From assembly GCA_963969495.1 (NCBI GenBank), contig OZ018322.1, positions 161,438,048 to 161,502,047 of the forward strand: a DNA stretch of 64,000 nucleotides, read 5' to 3'. The position numbers were made by a program, and so were the translations under genes. The DNA is from Ceratothoa steindachneri (Eukaryota; Arthropoda; Malacostraca; Isopoda; Cymothoidae). The notes below the pieces were generated by a model, which did not search any database, was not told the origin of the DNA, and saw only the letters and a program-made list of their open reading frames with translations. Of the stretch, positions 49,930-61,119 are shown in pieces; position 1 is the stretch's first letter, and each line of letters opens with the position of its first letter.

Positions 49930-51240
49930 TTAGCCTGGCAATCATCCATTCACTAGGAATGTGTCTGACAGCAAAGGTGGGCTTTCAGTGACCATTTGAA
50001 AGCGCCATAAGAGGAAAATGAGACAATCCAAAAAGTTATACTATTCCTCAACATAGGGGCAGTTAGAAAGAAGGCGCGATCACCTATGCAACAAAGATGA
50101 GTGAGAGGAACCGAAAGCAGGAGGGTACGTTCAGAACGAAGGAATCTTTGTTGTCTGGAGAGAGTTAGTGTGGAGGACATGTAAGGGAAAGTTGTGGTGC
50201 ATAGGATTTTAAAAAGTAACTCAAATTTATTGGTCACCAATGAGGTTCAGGAAGCAGGGGTATGGCACAAGAGAACCGGCTTTGGTAAAGGCAAACTCAA
50301 GCCTTAAATTTATGGACAAGTTGATGAGGACGAATTGCAGTGTTAAGAGTTTGGTGCGAAGAAAGTTAGAGTAAATCAAGGTAAAAAATAACAAAGTCGT
50401 GGATGGTTTTTCGAAACTGTTTCAGTCAAAGTGGTACTGGATATGATCAAGGGTACCGAGAAAGCACAGAGAAGAGTTATTGTTATTGGTAACATGCTAT
50501 TTAAAATTAAGTTGACTGTGAATGAAAACGCCTAGGTTATAACTTTGTCAGAGCAAGCGAGAAGTTTACCCACTAAGAATGAAAGAGGGGCTACATTTTT
50601 CTTATGCGAGCTATGTGTAGGAAGATACATATCAAATAACCTCAGTTTTATTATAGTTGAATTAGAGGCACTTATCCGATAGCCATTCAGTATTCATATC
50701 ATATGCAGATAAATAATAGGTGACGGCCATGGTGAATGAGTTTCGAGGAAAGGAGAAAATTATTTGCGTGCCAATAACATATTAATTAAAAAATAGAGTT
50801 AGGCGACAGAAAAGAAAGCCAATATGAAGGGTTAGGAAGGAAAGAAGAGCGGCTAACGAGAGAGCCCTGAGAAATAACGCAGAACAGAAAAGCCTGCCTA
50901 GAGAACTCAAGCACCGATATCAACAGAATGAATAAGAGATAGAGGATAAAAGTGAAACCAGTTTAAAGCAGTCATAAAGACACTCAGAAGGTCAAAAAAG
51001 TAGTGAAAGAGCGGTAGAGAATAGTGCATTGAGAATTTAAAAGATGCGTAGCCCAGATGGACTATCTCGCGAGTGGTAGAGAAGAACGGCTTGGTTAAAG
51101 GTGCTAAGTGTTATGGAGAGATCCAGAAGTACAAGAATAGAATGAATCCCATCGTTGGCCTTGCAGTGGAGTATGTCATTCACCTGTAGATGAGCCGATT
51201 CAGAACTGTGAGTTACCTTCAAGCTGGACAGGAAGATTTC
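49930..51240 (-). pseudogene. CR1/L2-like LINE reverse transcriptase remnant
   Basis: Minus-strand blocks in the expected order: HSSESAHLQVNDILHCKAND (about 51210), HSILVLLDLSITLSTFNQAV (normally Leu-Asp-Leu-Ser-x-Ala-Phe-Asp-Thr-Ile-Asp-His; the second Asp of that block is lost), FNYNKTEVI near 50650 (family: Asn-x-x-Lys-Thr-Glu-Val), FIHSQLNFK (about 50520), then at the end LTLSRQQRFLRSERTLLLSV, HLCCIGDRAFFLTAPMLRNS and FKWSLKAHLC, the hallmark carboxyl-terminal Gly-Asp-Arg-Ala-Phe and Leu-Lys-x-His-Leu motifs. The active-site Asp-Asp block is not readable. The element is 5'-truncated. Confidence 0.75.
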
Positions 51241-51520
51241 TTCGATGCTAGTAGGTTATCTTTTTTGTGATCGTTCAGCTACTAACCTTTCTGGAGCCTT
51301 GAATGGAACCTTGATCTCAAAAGATATGACGAGATTGTAGGATTATTAGGCTCAAGATTTTCTTTTTAAAGTTTGAAAATCCCCTCGCTCCCACCGGACA
51401 CCACAGAGAAGACAAAAGTGTGCAACCTGTTAACATGGATCGATTTCGCTAATATATTTCACGAGGTCCAAATGCAAATCCATGCTCATAAAATTATTGC
51501 AATTCTTAAAATATGAAACA

Positions 51521-51526
<6 letters not shown>
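51241..51526. other. Spacer, no gene
   Basis: No motif; lies between the LINE remnant and an AT array. Confidence 0.4.

Positions 51527-51560
<34 letters not shown>
51527..51560. repeat. (AT)n microsatellite
   Basis: About 34 bases of AT. Confidence 0.95.
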
Positions 51561-51564
<4 letters not shown>

Positions 51565-53072
51565 TGGTTTTTATTTTTTTACTTTCGATATCTTTATCTC
51601 TCACCCCTTTAATCTATTCCATTTCACAAAAAAATGAAGTAGGCCATGTTCCTAACTGCCTTAATGCGATGAAATACAAGGCTGATTATTGATAACTTAA
51701 ACTCATAACATTATCATTATTAAATTTCACCAGTTACAGTACTGGAGAGTGTATACCGGTTAATAGCAGAACATAGAACACTCTTAACAGTTCTAATACT
51801 GATTAAAACAAAACTAGTACACTGCCATTCAAATGTGGAATTGTAACAACAAAATAAGGTCTGATGTGGCAGACCTTCACTACAGTCCGACGAGTTCTTC
51901 AACAGCAGTACTCTTGCGGCTCCCCCGAAATATCTTTCAGGGCTTTCTTACGACTTTAATAATGAACTGTGTTTGTTCTTCAGTCTTTGAAGGAGTCCAT
52001 TATACTCCTTAATAAGTGGTTTCTCTCTCTCTGCCGCATCATTAATCACAGTCAAGCTCATCTCAATCTCCTTTGTGGCCATATATGTTCTCTGGTAGTC
52101 CCAGCTACTGGTATTTTCAGTTAAGAAATCGTGACTGAGATGTAGAATATCAAAGAAATTCTAAAGGTTCCTTGTGATAAAATCACTGAAATTCTTTATT
52201 CCAGTGGCTAACAGTTCCACATTCAATCTCTTTAGTTGCTCCTGGTCTCCTCTGTTGTACAGGGCAGCAACCATCGCCTTCTTCTCAACCACAGTGACAT
52301 GTATATCAAAGAAGGCCTTTGCCCCTAGCTCTTCACTTAAGTTCCAGAAGTTGTTGTAGAGCTTCTTCAGGGCACCTTTTGCAGCTCTCTCACCATCAGC
52401 AGCCAAATAATTCAGAAGTTCCAGATCGCTTTTTGGTGTAGCTGTTGGGAGACGGCAGCAGAATCAAGACTTACCATAGAGCTTCACTTCAAAGACACAG
52501 AGTTCCTTTATGCCCTTCAGTTCACAAGTGGTTAGAAGGACTACATCCTAGAAGACAAAAATATTTAGTGCATAAATTAATCGTGCGATAAAGGGGGCGC
52601 GATGCATTGCCCCTGGTTAGATAATTAATCTTTCCTAGCATGAAATTACTCGAGTTGTTGTGAGCAGAACTGAATGTTGTTGCCTGAATGTTGATTCTTG
52701 GCTTGTATTTAGCCAAGAATATTTGCTGCCAGCTCTCTTGAGTATATTGAAGGTACCAATACTTGGACCGGAAGATGGGCCCATGATGACAAAAAAACAT
52801 GTTCCAGCAGTATCGCGTGAATATGATGGCGACATGCTAAGTGCAGCAGGTTCGTCCCCATCATCTGTTGAAAAATATCCAGGCACCATTCTTTCTGCCT
52901 GTGTTTATCAAAGTTGCGACGAAGCAAATGGAACGAATCCAGTCGTCTGAACCCAAATCTGCCACCGCTTTAGATATTTTTTCCGACATTGCTTGACCAG
53001 TTCCAGCTGGCAACTTGGGTACGAAAAGCAACAAATCAACGCCTTTTCCAGACACAATGAACGGGAACCTGT

Positions 53073-53818
53073 CCACTTTCTCATCCCCTGTCAGTTCAAC
53101 CATCAGTTTCAGTCCTAATAAAGTGTTAAGAGTTTATCGCAATAAAAAAATTTCTTGATATCTGGAGAGTGATCCTTACGTTGTTGCTTACGAGCAGATA
53201 CGATGGAACATCGGCTGCCTTTGAACACGTCAAACAGATGACCAGAAGCATGAGGCACAGCAACGAGAGTGTGTACCGCGTGACGATCACTGGTCTTTAT
53301 TCGATCCAGGGTTGAAAGGAACTCTGAACTCAGAATGCTCTTCCTTCCTCTTTTATGCTTTCACGCTGTGCTTGGACTTGCCTCAGCAGTGGCTCCTTCT
53401 GTTTCACTTTCTCCGGCTGAGGAGCTACAAGCTTCGTCGTGCTGCTTTGCAATCCTCCGCACCTTCTACTCTTCTTGTTCTGATTTCTCATTTTCCTCCA
53501 TTGCCAGCGTAATTTCAACTGCTTCTTTGCAATGCTCCTTACCTTCTACTCTTCTTGTTTTGATTTCTTCTTCCTTAATTGCCAGCTCAATGTCAACTCC
53601 TGCTATTCTTCCTCGCCTCCCCATCTCCCGCTGACTTTTCATAAATACTTCATCCTCTGTGATCTTTATCATCTTTAGTGAATCTTGGTGGGCTATGTCG
53701 AAAAGCTCATTCAAATTGTCGCAAAATTTTTCTTCGTTCTTCTCCTGTGTTTCACTCTTTATCCCCTTATTCTTTTTCAAGGCATGCTATTCTAACGTAA
53801 AGCCTTTGAGCTTCTCAT
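53073..53818. repeat. Tandem duplication, copy 1
   Basis: 746 bp from CCACTTTCTCATCCCCTGTC to GAGCTTCT, nearly identical to 53920-54662 (about 847 bp apart). It holds the start of exon 2, the intron and exon 1 of pseudogene B. Confidence 0.95.
53115..53179 (-). other. 65-bp GT-AG intron of pseudogene B
   Basis: On the minus strand GTAAGGATC opens and a T-rich tract ending TTTATTAG closes the interval. Joining the flanks keeps the frame (ARKQQ to RLKLMVELTGDEK, with the Arg codon split), and both sides match the family. Such short introns are normal in arthropods. It argues against a processed retrocopy at this locus. Confidence 0.75.
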
Positions 53819-53919
53819 CCACTTTCTCATCCCCTGTCAGTTCAACTATCAGTTTCAGTCCTAGTAAAGTGTTAAGAGTTTATCGCAATAAAAAAATTTC
53901 TTGATATCTGGAGAGTGAT
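53819..53919. repeat. 101-bp extra partial unit
   Basis: Contains the exon-2 start and most of the intron, breaking off at GAGAGTGATCC and joining the next CACTTTCTC. It is a third copy of this short segment. Confidence 0.93.
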
Positions 53920-54662
53920 CCACTTTCTCATCCCCTGTCAGTTCAACCATCAGTTTCAGTCCTAGTAAAGTGTTAAGAGTTTATCGCAATAAAAAAATTT
54001 CTTGATATCTGGAGAGTGATCCTTACGTTGTTGCTTACGAGCAGATACGATGGAACATCGGCTGCCTTTGAACACGTCAAACAGATGACCAGAAGCATGA
54101 GGCACAGCAACGAGAGTGTGTACCGCGTGACGATCACTGGTCTTTATTCGATCCAGGGTTGAAAGGAACTCTGAACTCAGAATGCTCTTCCTTCCTCTTT
54201 TATGCTTTCACGCTGTGCTTGGACTTGCCTCAGCAGTGGCTCCTTCTGTTTTACTTTCTCCGGCTGAGGAGCTACAAGCTTCGTCGTGCTGCTTTGCAAT
54301 CCTCCGCACCTTCTACTCTTCTTGTTCTGATTTCTCATTTTCCTCCATTGCCAGCGTAATTTCAACTGCTTCTTTGCAATGCTCCTTACCTTCTACTCTT
54401 CTTGTTTTGATTTCTTCTTCCTTAATTGCCAGCTCAATGTCAACTCCTGCTATTCTTCCTCGCCTCCCCATCTCCCGCTGGCTTTTCATAAATACTTCAT
54501 CCTCTGTGATCTTTATCATCTTTAGTGAATCTTGGTGGGCTATGTCGAAAAGCTCATTCAAATTGTCGCAAAATTTTTCTTCGTTCTTCTCCTGTGTTTC
54601 ACTCTTTATCCCCTTATTCTTTTTCAAGGCATGCTATTCTAACGTAAAGCCTTTGAGCTTCT
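53920..54662. repeat. Tandem duplication, copy 2
   Basis: Same order as copy 1. Only a few substitutions are visible (for example CACTTTCTCC against TACTTTCTCC and CTGACTTT against CTGGCTTT), so the duplication is recent relative to the decay of the gene. Confidence 0.95.
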
Positions 54663-54935
54663 TCACATCATGGTAAGAAGCCAGAATGGGAATGCGGGCC
54701 TTTGCCTTCAAACTTTCGACTTCTTTCATACCATGCACTGCTGCTTCATGCTTCACCATTCCCCTTTTGCCCATGCGATGAAGATACACTCAAAGTGCAT
54801 TGCCTTTGGGTGGAAGCTTGCTGACGATAGAGACGCCTTTTTTTTCCTAGCAAAAATTCGTTGTCCTGTTTCCGCACTGAAGTCATCTTTTATCTGAAAA
54901 AGGAAAGTGTTTATGATTAACATGATAGGGACCAC

Positions 54936-55850
54936 CTATTTTGATGCATTCTCGCCTGGCAATTTCAACTTTTAACTTCTCATAATTAAAAAGTCTATTG
55001 TTGTCCAAATTGTTTGTGTGATACAGCTCTAGAAAGAGTTAAAAGTGTTTCTGGTTATATCTCGGAGGACATTGTGAACAAATCTGAGCCATGTCAATTG
55101 TTTCCTATATCATAAATCCATAGAAATATTATTATTTTTTATACCACAAGTTACAGCTGAATAAACCAGGTCCGCCTAAAATATACCTACTTCACAGTAG
55201 ACACTTCCCATTCACTAAATTAATTGCCCAACTAGCTAACTAAATGTATGTAAGCATTATAGCTTTATTTTAAAGCATTTTGGATTTGTGGATTTTCCTT
55301 ATGTCTGAGTGTTAGAAAGTGTCACATTAATTTGCCAAATTGGCCATCTGCAGTAATGTCATAAATAAGATATATTTTCAAAATTGTATGAATAGTATAC
55401 TGTGTAAAAGTATGCAAAGGCCTTACCTTATAACTTTCAAATCGAGTCTCGGAGCTCAGTTTTGCCAAATATTTGAAAAACTGGCCAAATTTCGGGGACA
55501 TACGACATAGCTGAAATTTCCAATATATGTAAGAGCACCTATGCTACTCTGATGATAAGGGACGCCCCTTTCCCCCTATTACTGAAAAAGCAACTCTGAT
55601 TTTATCAAGGAATAAGCCGAATATAGCCTATTTTACATTGAAAACAGCATGGCCAAAATCCACGGACAGCTTATTTCACCTGCTACAAGGCATAAAATAA
55701 CCATCCTGCATTGAGAACATCCTAAATGATAATATATCAGGTTGATATTTGGCATATATTAATTACTACCAATAGAGAAATAAATGAGGCGGTTAGAGGT
55801 TGATATTTCCTCAAAAAATATAACTTAACATACAAATAAGAACCACCTAT
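54936..55850. other. No gene assigned
   Basis: AT-rich with no coherent frames. Confidence 0.45.
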
Positions 55851-55980
<130 letters not shown>

Positions 55981-56460
55981 TTATTTGCATCATAAACTGT
56001 TATAAATTACTTATTTATAAAGTGACATAAAAGAACTCCAACATACAGAATGTTAATTAATTCAGACCTAAAACACGAATAAATTGCCAATCTTATCATA
56101 CCGGTCATAACAGTAACTTTAACATTAGCAAGATTTATTATTTTATGAGTAAGAATTACCAAGCTTATGCAAATCAATCTTACGTAATACGTACGTCTGT
56201 CCTCCAACACAGCTACGTCCGAACAGAAGATTACGAAGAAACAGATCGAGTACGCTCCAGCCACCTTGGCGTAAAGTACAAGTATTGGAGGTTATCATAA
56301 TCGTATAAGTTTTGTTCTCCATTCATTTATTAGACTTTATTATTCACAACAATTTTGATGACCGAGTATAAATAACAATTTATATGCCACAAATATTAAG
56401 CGAATAATTATTTTTTAACTATATTTACTGCTAATATTACTCTCTTTCTTTGATTTATTA
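55981..56460. other. No gene assigned
   Basis: A minus-strand frame at 56007-56264 (85 codons) is hydrophobic and Ile/Val-rich, as expected of random AT-rich DNA. No call. Confidence 0.4.
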
Positions 56461-56473
56461 TTTATTATTTCAG

Positions 56474-56544
56474 CCATTCCACGGCCCTGAGGAGCAATCT
56501 TGCGACACTCATTTGGGTTGCGACCATGAGTTTGGGAACCAGTG
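56474..56544 (-). mobile_element. Terminal fragment of a hAT-like element
   Basis: Read on the minus strand the end is CACTGGTTCCCAAACTCATG followed by GTCGCAACCC, AAATGAGTGTCGC and a final GGGCCGTGG. This is close to the CAGTGGTTCCCAAAC and GGTCGCGACCC end of widespread non-autonomous hAT elements in animals. No opposite end or 8-bp target duplication was found, so only a fragment is supported. Confidence 0.5.
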
Positions 56545-56865
56545 ATATATATAGAAGCTGCTATGATATTTCTCTTTATCCCCCAAATCACTCACCAGAA
56601 TAAGGTTTGCCAGAAATTGAAATTACCATGAATTGTTATTGTTTCTCAACATTACAAGGCTCTATGCATTCCAAATAACAGTTTGTAGTAGTTGTTAGAT
56701 CAAAATAAGCATTGATAATAAATTAAGCATATGTTTAACTTTGTTCCTAAAGTGAACAAAGCTAGAACATTCATTCTCGTCACACACACAAATTATACTC
56801 TTTGAAATATTTCATACAGATTGATGATATGTCGCGGTAAACCACTCTATAATAACATTGTAACA

Positions 56866-57115
56866 ATTAGTTCGATTTTAACGAAATTTGAAACCTTTAT
56901 GTTGTTTTACATTCTCTTTCTAATAATATTATTGACAATGTCCTCCCAAGTTAGCCCGTGAATTATTTTGTTTTGGCAATTACCTCATAACTATTCGACC
57001 GATTCTAACGAAATTTGAAACCATTATATTATTTTACATTCTCTTTCGAATGATATAATTGCCAAGGTCTTCCTAAGTTTTTCTGTGAATTATTGAAAGT
57101 TTTGTAGGTTGTCAG
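56866..57115. repeat. Diverged tandem duplication, about 127-bp unit
   Basis: TAACGAAATTTGAAACC occurs at 56879 and 57006, each followed by TTTTACATTCTCTTTC, then by a conserved GTGAATTATT about 80 bases on. Similarity is roughly 80 percent by eye. Confidence 0.8.
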
Positions 57116-58400
57116 TTCCTAAATCAGAATAAGTGAAGTCACGCGACTTTTTGGTCATCAGACCTTATTTTATATAAAAATGATGTATTTCCAACTGTCT
57201 ACGTAGATTTGCTCATAGCTCATTACATATATTCATTAGTTTCTAAGTTTTTAAGCAAAATGATTTTGAAACTATGTTTTGTTTTGTTTTGGTAAACGCA
57301 TTATGCAAACAAATTCTACAATAATGAAAGGGGTAGGAAAGAATTTTAATAAGGAATGCTGGATGGGAAAAGATAATGGTTTTATAAATTTAGATTTTAC
57401 AAGTGTGAGTCAAACGCCCAAAATTGCATTAAATTGTATTGGATAAAGAAACTTTTATACTTTTAGAACAATAAAGTGACTACGAAGAAATAGAAGACAA
57501 AAGTATCGAAAACTCTGGCGTTCATATAAAAGATTTGTCTTTTGAAATTCTTCGAACGTTAATTCGAAAAATAGAAAATGTTTCTGATTTCTTCATGAAC
57601 GCTGATAATAATTGTAAGCGAAAAATAAAATTCGGAACGAACTAGATGGTGGCATTACTATACATTCCATTTTATCTCTCATCTCTGTATATTACACAGA
57701 TATTACGTAGAAATATTAATTATGGAGTAAAAATTCCTTTCCCTTTAGATTGTTAAAAATTACATTGGAATCTACTATAATTAAATTAAAAATACGATGT
57801 TTAAATTGAGGAGAAATCTTTTGGCTGCAATTAAATGAGTTCCGCACGGTATTTCATTCATTAATTTAGGGTTAATATTAGATGAGCCTTAGATATCTAA
57901 GAGAACAAAAAGATATATATTACAAGAGGAATACGCGTATCAAAAAAGCTTTTTCAGATGCTTAATTTTTCTCCAACATAGGATATACACACAGGAAGCT
58001 CCTTAAAGCTAGCTAATAGTCCTCGCCGTGACAAAACTTCAGGAATGTGACAATATTAGTTATTTAGAAAAAAATTGCTAGTTCTGGCATTAAATGTTGA
58101 TCCGGATTTAGAATAGAAAATAATTACTTCCGTCGGGTAGGGGAAACACGGTCTTACATCCAATGTATGTCTGCTTGAAATTGCCAAAGTAGAGCAAATA
58201 AGAGAATCTTTAGGCAATAACTCTTGTATGCTTTAAACACTGAAACACAGTATCCGTAGTTAGTCCGTTATGGTCTTCAGGCTGGAACTCTTGTTAGCAA
58301 TGTGCCTACTGTTGTTCAAAAATAACAGCTATATTACCCCGTTAGGCTCACCGTTTTAGAAATTAGCAGATTGAGTATAATTGAATAGCTAAGTATATAA
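57116..58400. other. No gene assigned
   Basis: AT-rich; nothing coding or repeated was recognised. Confidence 0.45.
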
Positions 58401-58439
58401 CTTACGCATTATTTATTCAAAATTTCTACAGCTTTCGAG

Positions 58440-60600
58440 GTTCCTCCTTTCCCTTTCCTAGAGTTTCCACGTGGTACTTTTAGCCTAGCGGGGATACCCC
58501 ATTGCTTCCTCAGCAGCATGGCAAAAAAATGGCATGATAAAGGACAAGCCACGTAGTTTCCGCCTCTCCAGCTGAGAAAAGTGAAACAACACAACACTTT
58601 TATACGCAAAGAGGCGTTATCGTCCCCTTGTTCTTTAGCATACACCCCATAGTTCTGGGGTTTTAGACACAGATGGGAATCAACTTGATCCCTCATCTCA
58701 TTAACTCAATGGAGGCCATCATTTCGGACCCAGAAAAGTTTGTGAGGTGCTCTCTGATTAACATGTTGGGATAATCGACATTTTAGGCGAATGCCCACTT
58801 GGAAGCCCTCCTGAAAATAGGGTGGTCAAGGTATGTGGAGATGCCATAGATGATTAAGTTTTTCTTAGGGGAAAACCTAGATTAGGTGGAAGTGGGAATC
58901 GGACTCTGCCCCTGTGCAGGATTTTTCTGAAGCAGCAGGGACCAACGAGGACTCAAAAGCAAAATCTGTCCTTGTTTTCCGTTTGGGGCCATTTATCGGA
59001 CTAAAACTTCAGCACCTCAAAGAAAGACATACCTGAGGCTTGTTCATCAGGTCTTCGAGCACCTTCTGTAGGTGGAGACAAGGGAGATAAATCCTTACTG
59101 ATTTCTCAATGAAAGAAAAGAAAGAGCAAGAAGAATTAGGATTCGTATCCCTCCGCTAGTACTCTAGGAACGGACGGCTTCGTTGCTGTTTCGACATATA
59201 ACCAGGCCAATACAGGTACTTCAGGCCCTATGGCACCCTCTGGAGCAAATACCTACAAAAAGACAAGGACTAACCTTGATAGTGTAGTGAGCGGACATCG
59301 ATGACGTCAGGGGCCCCTACTGAGAAACTGTTTGGCATTTTCGAGTCCGCTAGCTTTTAAACCTAGTTACTTTTTAGTTCTAATATCGATGGAAGCATGT
59401 TGGTGAAAGGCTACATGTTAAATCAGAGTGTACCATTAGCTATGTTGATTGTTGAAAGACGAATTTCGCCAGTTTTTCGGACGAGAGCTTTTTTTTCAAA
59501 TGCAACGAACCCTTCCGAGGTGGCTATTAATAGCGCTCTTTGGACACTCAATTGTTGCCATTGCAAGGAACTCGTGGACTACTTTATTAATTAGATAATC
59601 AAAGAGCTAGTTAACCATGAGCGGTGAAGTCCAAACGTGTAATGAGAAATAACTGGGGCCTCTAGACTTAACCCTACACTTTTCTTCAATTTCGTTCTTG
59701 TCAGGCTTCCGTTCGAAACAAGTTGCGTGTCAGTTTGAATTCCTACCGCGTCAAAGCGTTCGGGCCACTGCCACGGAGGTGCTACTATTCCTATCGCTTC
59801 GGTCACATCAATCACATATGTAGGCATGCAAACGTCGGGCCTATTCGTATCCTTTGTGAATTGCTCTAAGACGGTACACAAAAAGTCCTATTTGTTTACG
59901 GTCAAGTGTATTAATTGCATAAAGTTGCACTCTAATTTCTTAAAATAAAAGTGTCATGTATATCCTAGAGAATGAAGTGATTGCCGTCCAGGCTACGCAC
60001 ATACTCTCTTTTAGCGAGCCTAAGAACTTGGTTATGGTGCACCCTGTGCAACTTTGTACTTCATATGCGTTAAAAGTTAAGCAGGAAGAAGCCTCTGATT
60101 ATACTCCATCCAGGCGAATAAGCACGGTCAATATACTCACCCATTAGGACCTGTTTTGCCAGTTCTAATCCGTCCATTACGAGCTGGATCTTCAAAGTCT
60201 CCTACATCTCTTCGGCTAGAACTTGTTTGCCCTTCATCCTGCGTGCTCGTTTCCATTAAAGTGAAACGGAAACGCGCGTACACTGATTCGTTATAAGCTC
60301 AGGAGTTAAACATCCTGGAGGTGATTTCCCGACCACCGTCTGAGTTTTCTAAGGTTTTCCTTACAAAGGAGGAAAACACTAAGAAGCATTGGCTTCCACG
60401 TCCCCGTCCAAAGCAAAAAGAGGAAAATCGCAGACTGGGGTGGTAAAAAAGCCCAGAGCTCTCGGTTACGAAGGTGCCCCGCCAGCCAAAGTTTCCAAGG
60501 GAAAGATGGGAAAAGACTCGAGTGGTGAGCCAAACTTCATTCATCAACCCTTTCATCCGGGATTTTGCGCATCCTATAGAAGACTTCTTCCATAACTTTT
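58440..60600 (+). pseudogene. Possible ORF1 of the Jockey-like LINE
   Basis: Readable plus-strand pieces include NNTTLLYAKRRYRPLVL (about 58583) and TDGNQLDPSSH (about 58670), a Ser/Thr/Ala-rich stretch with STYNQANTGTSGPMAPSGAN (about 59190), and at 60389-60595 SPSKAKRGKSQTGVVKKPRA, a basic low-complexity linker. These are typical of the ORF1-ORF2 junction of Jockey elements, but no zinc knuckle is visible. The minus-strand frames over the same bases are treated as shadows. Confidence 0.4.
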
Positions 60601-61119
60601 CAGATTTTCTTGCAAAGTGTTACCTTGTAATATTCTGATCAGATCTGTTCAATCCTCCCATGAATGAATTAGAAAATAAAATAGCATCAGGAATTAGCAA
60701 GTTAATTATAGTTTCATCCTTCCATTAGCAAGAGGTTTTGCCAATCGTGGCTTTATGGCAGTTACTAAATAGATTTAATTCCCCTAGTATCCTCCCACTT
60801 TACAACCTAGGTTCAGAAGTTATTTGCAGCAAGTTCATTTTCATCTCTTTTAAGTTTTGTTCTTAATTGTGGTATAAATTCTAGCCCTTTAACAGCATCG
60901 CAATGTTGCCACATTTTTATTGCCCTCTTATCCGTTTTAGGGAGAGGTAGTGTTTCAAGCATCAACTACCTCTAAGTTTGATCAATTATAATTCATCAAT
61001 GCTTTGTCTATCACTATCAGATAAAAAGGATATAAATGTTTCTTTCAAAAATAAACAAGTGATCAAGATATCGGGTTTTTGGGGCTCTTTTGGCTTGTCT
61101 GGTTGATTGAAATATAATA

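Larger units (their letters stand above)
51720..54920 (-). pseudogene. Unnamed multi-copy arthropod protein family B, pseudogene with intron
   Basis: Minus strand. Start side: ARIPILASYHDVKKLKG (about 54690), then FCDNLNELFDIAHQDSLKMI and MGRRGRIAGVDIELAIKEEE, RIKTSDRHAVHTLVAVPHAS and, after a 65-bp intron, LKLMVELTGDEKVDRFPFIV, SGKGVDLLLFVPKLPAGTGQ, NTGRKNGAW, LLHLACRHHIHAILLEHVFL, then in another frame MGPSSGPSIGTFNILKR. The carboxyl part has LKKLYNNFWNLSEELGAKAF, FDIHVTVVEKKAMVAALY and VINDAAEREKPLIKEYNGLL (near 52040). I recognise this as a large uncharacterised arthropod family. The Asn-Thr-Gly-Arg and Cys-Arg-His-His pattern recalls the core of hAT-like transposases, but that is inference. 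A frameshift near 52800 and stops inactivate it, and its first exon is tandemly duplicated. Confidence 0.78.

Noticed and set aside
52445..52480. Second small GT-AG intron in pseudogene B (GTAAGTCTT to CCCAACAG)
   Set aside because: At about 35 bp it is too short to splice, and the interval can be read as damaged coding sequence of the family.
53312..53634. Plus-strand frames (and their duplicates at 54159-54676) resembling secreted Ser/Leu-rich proteins
   Set aside because: They are antisense to the family B exon, which has clear conserved motifs on the minus strand.
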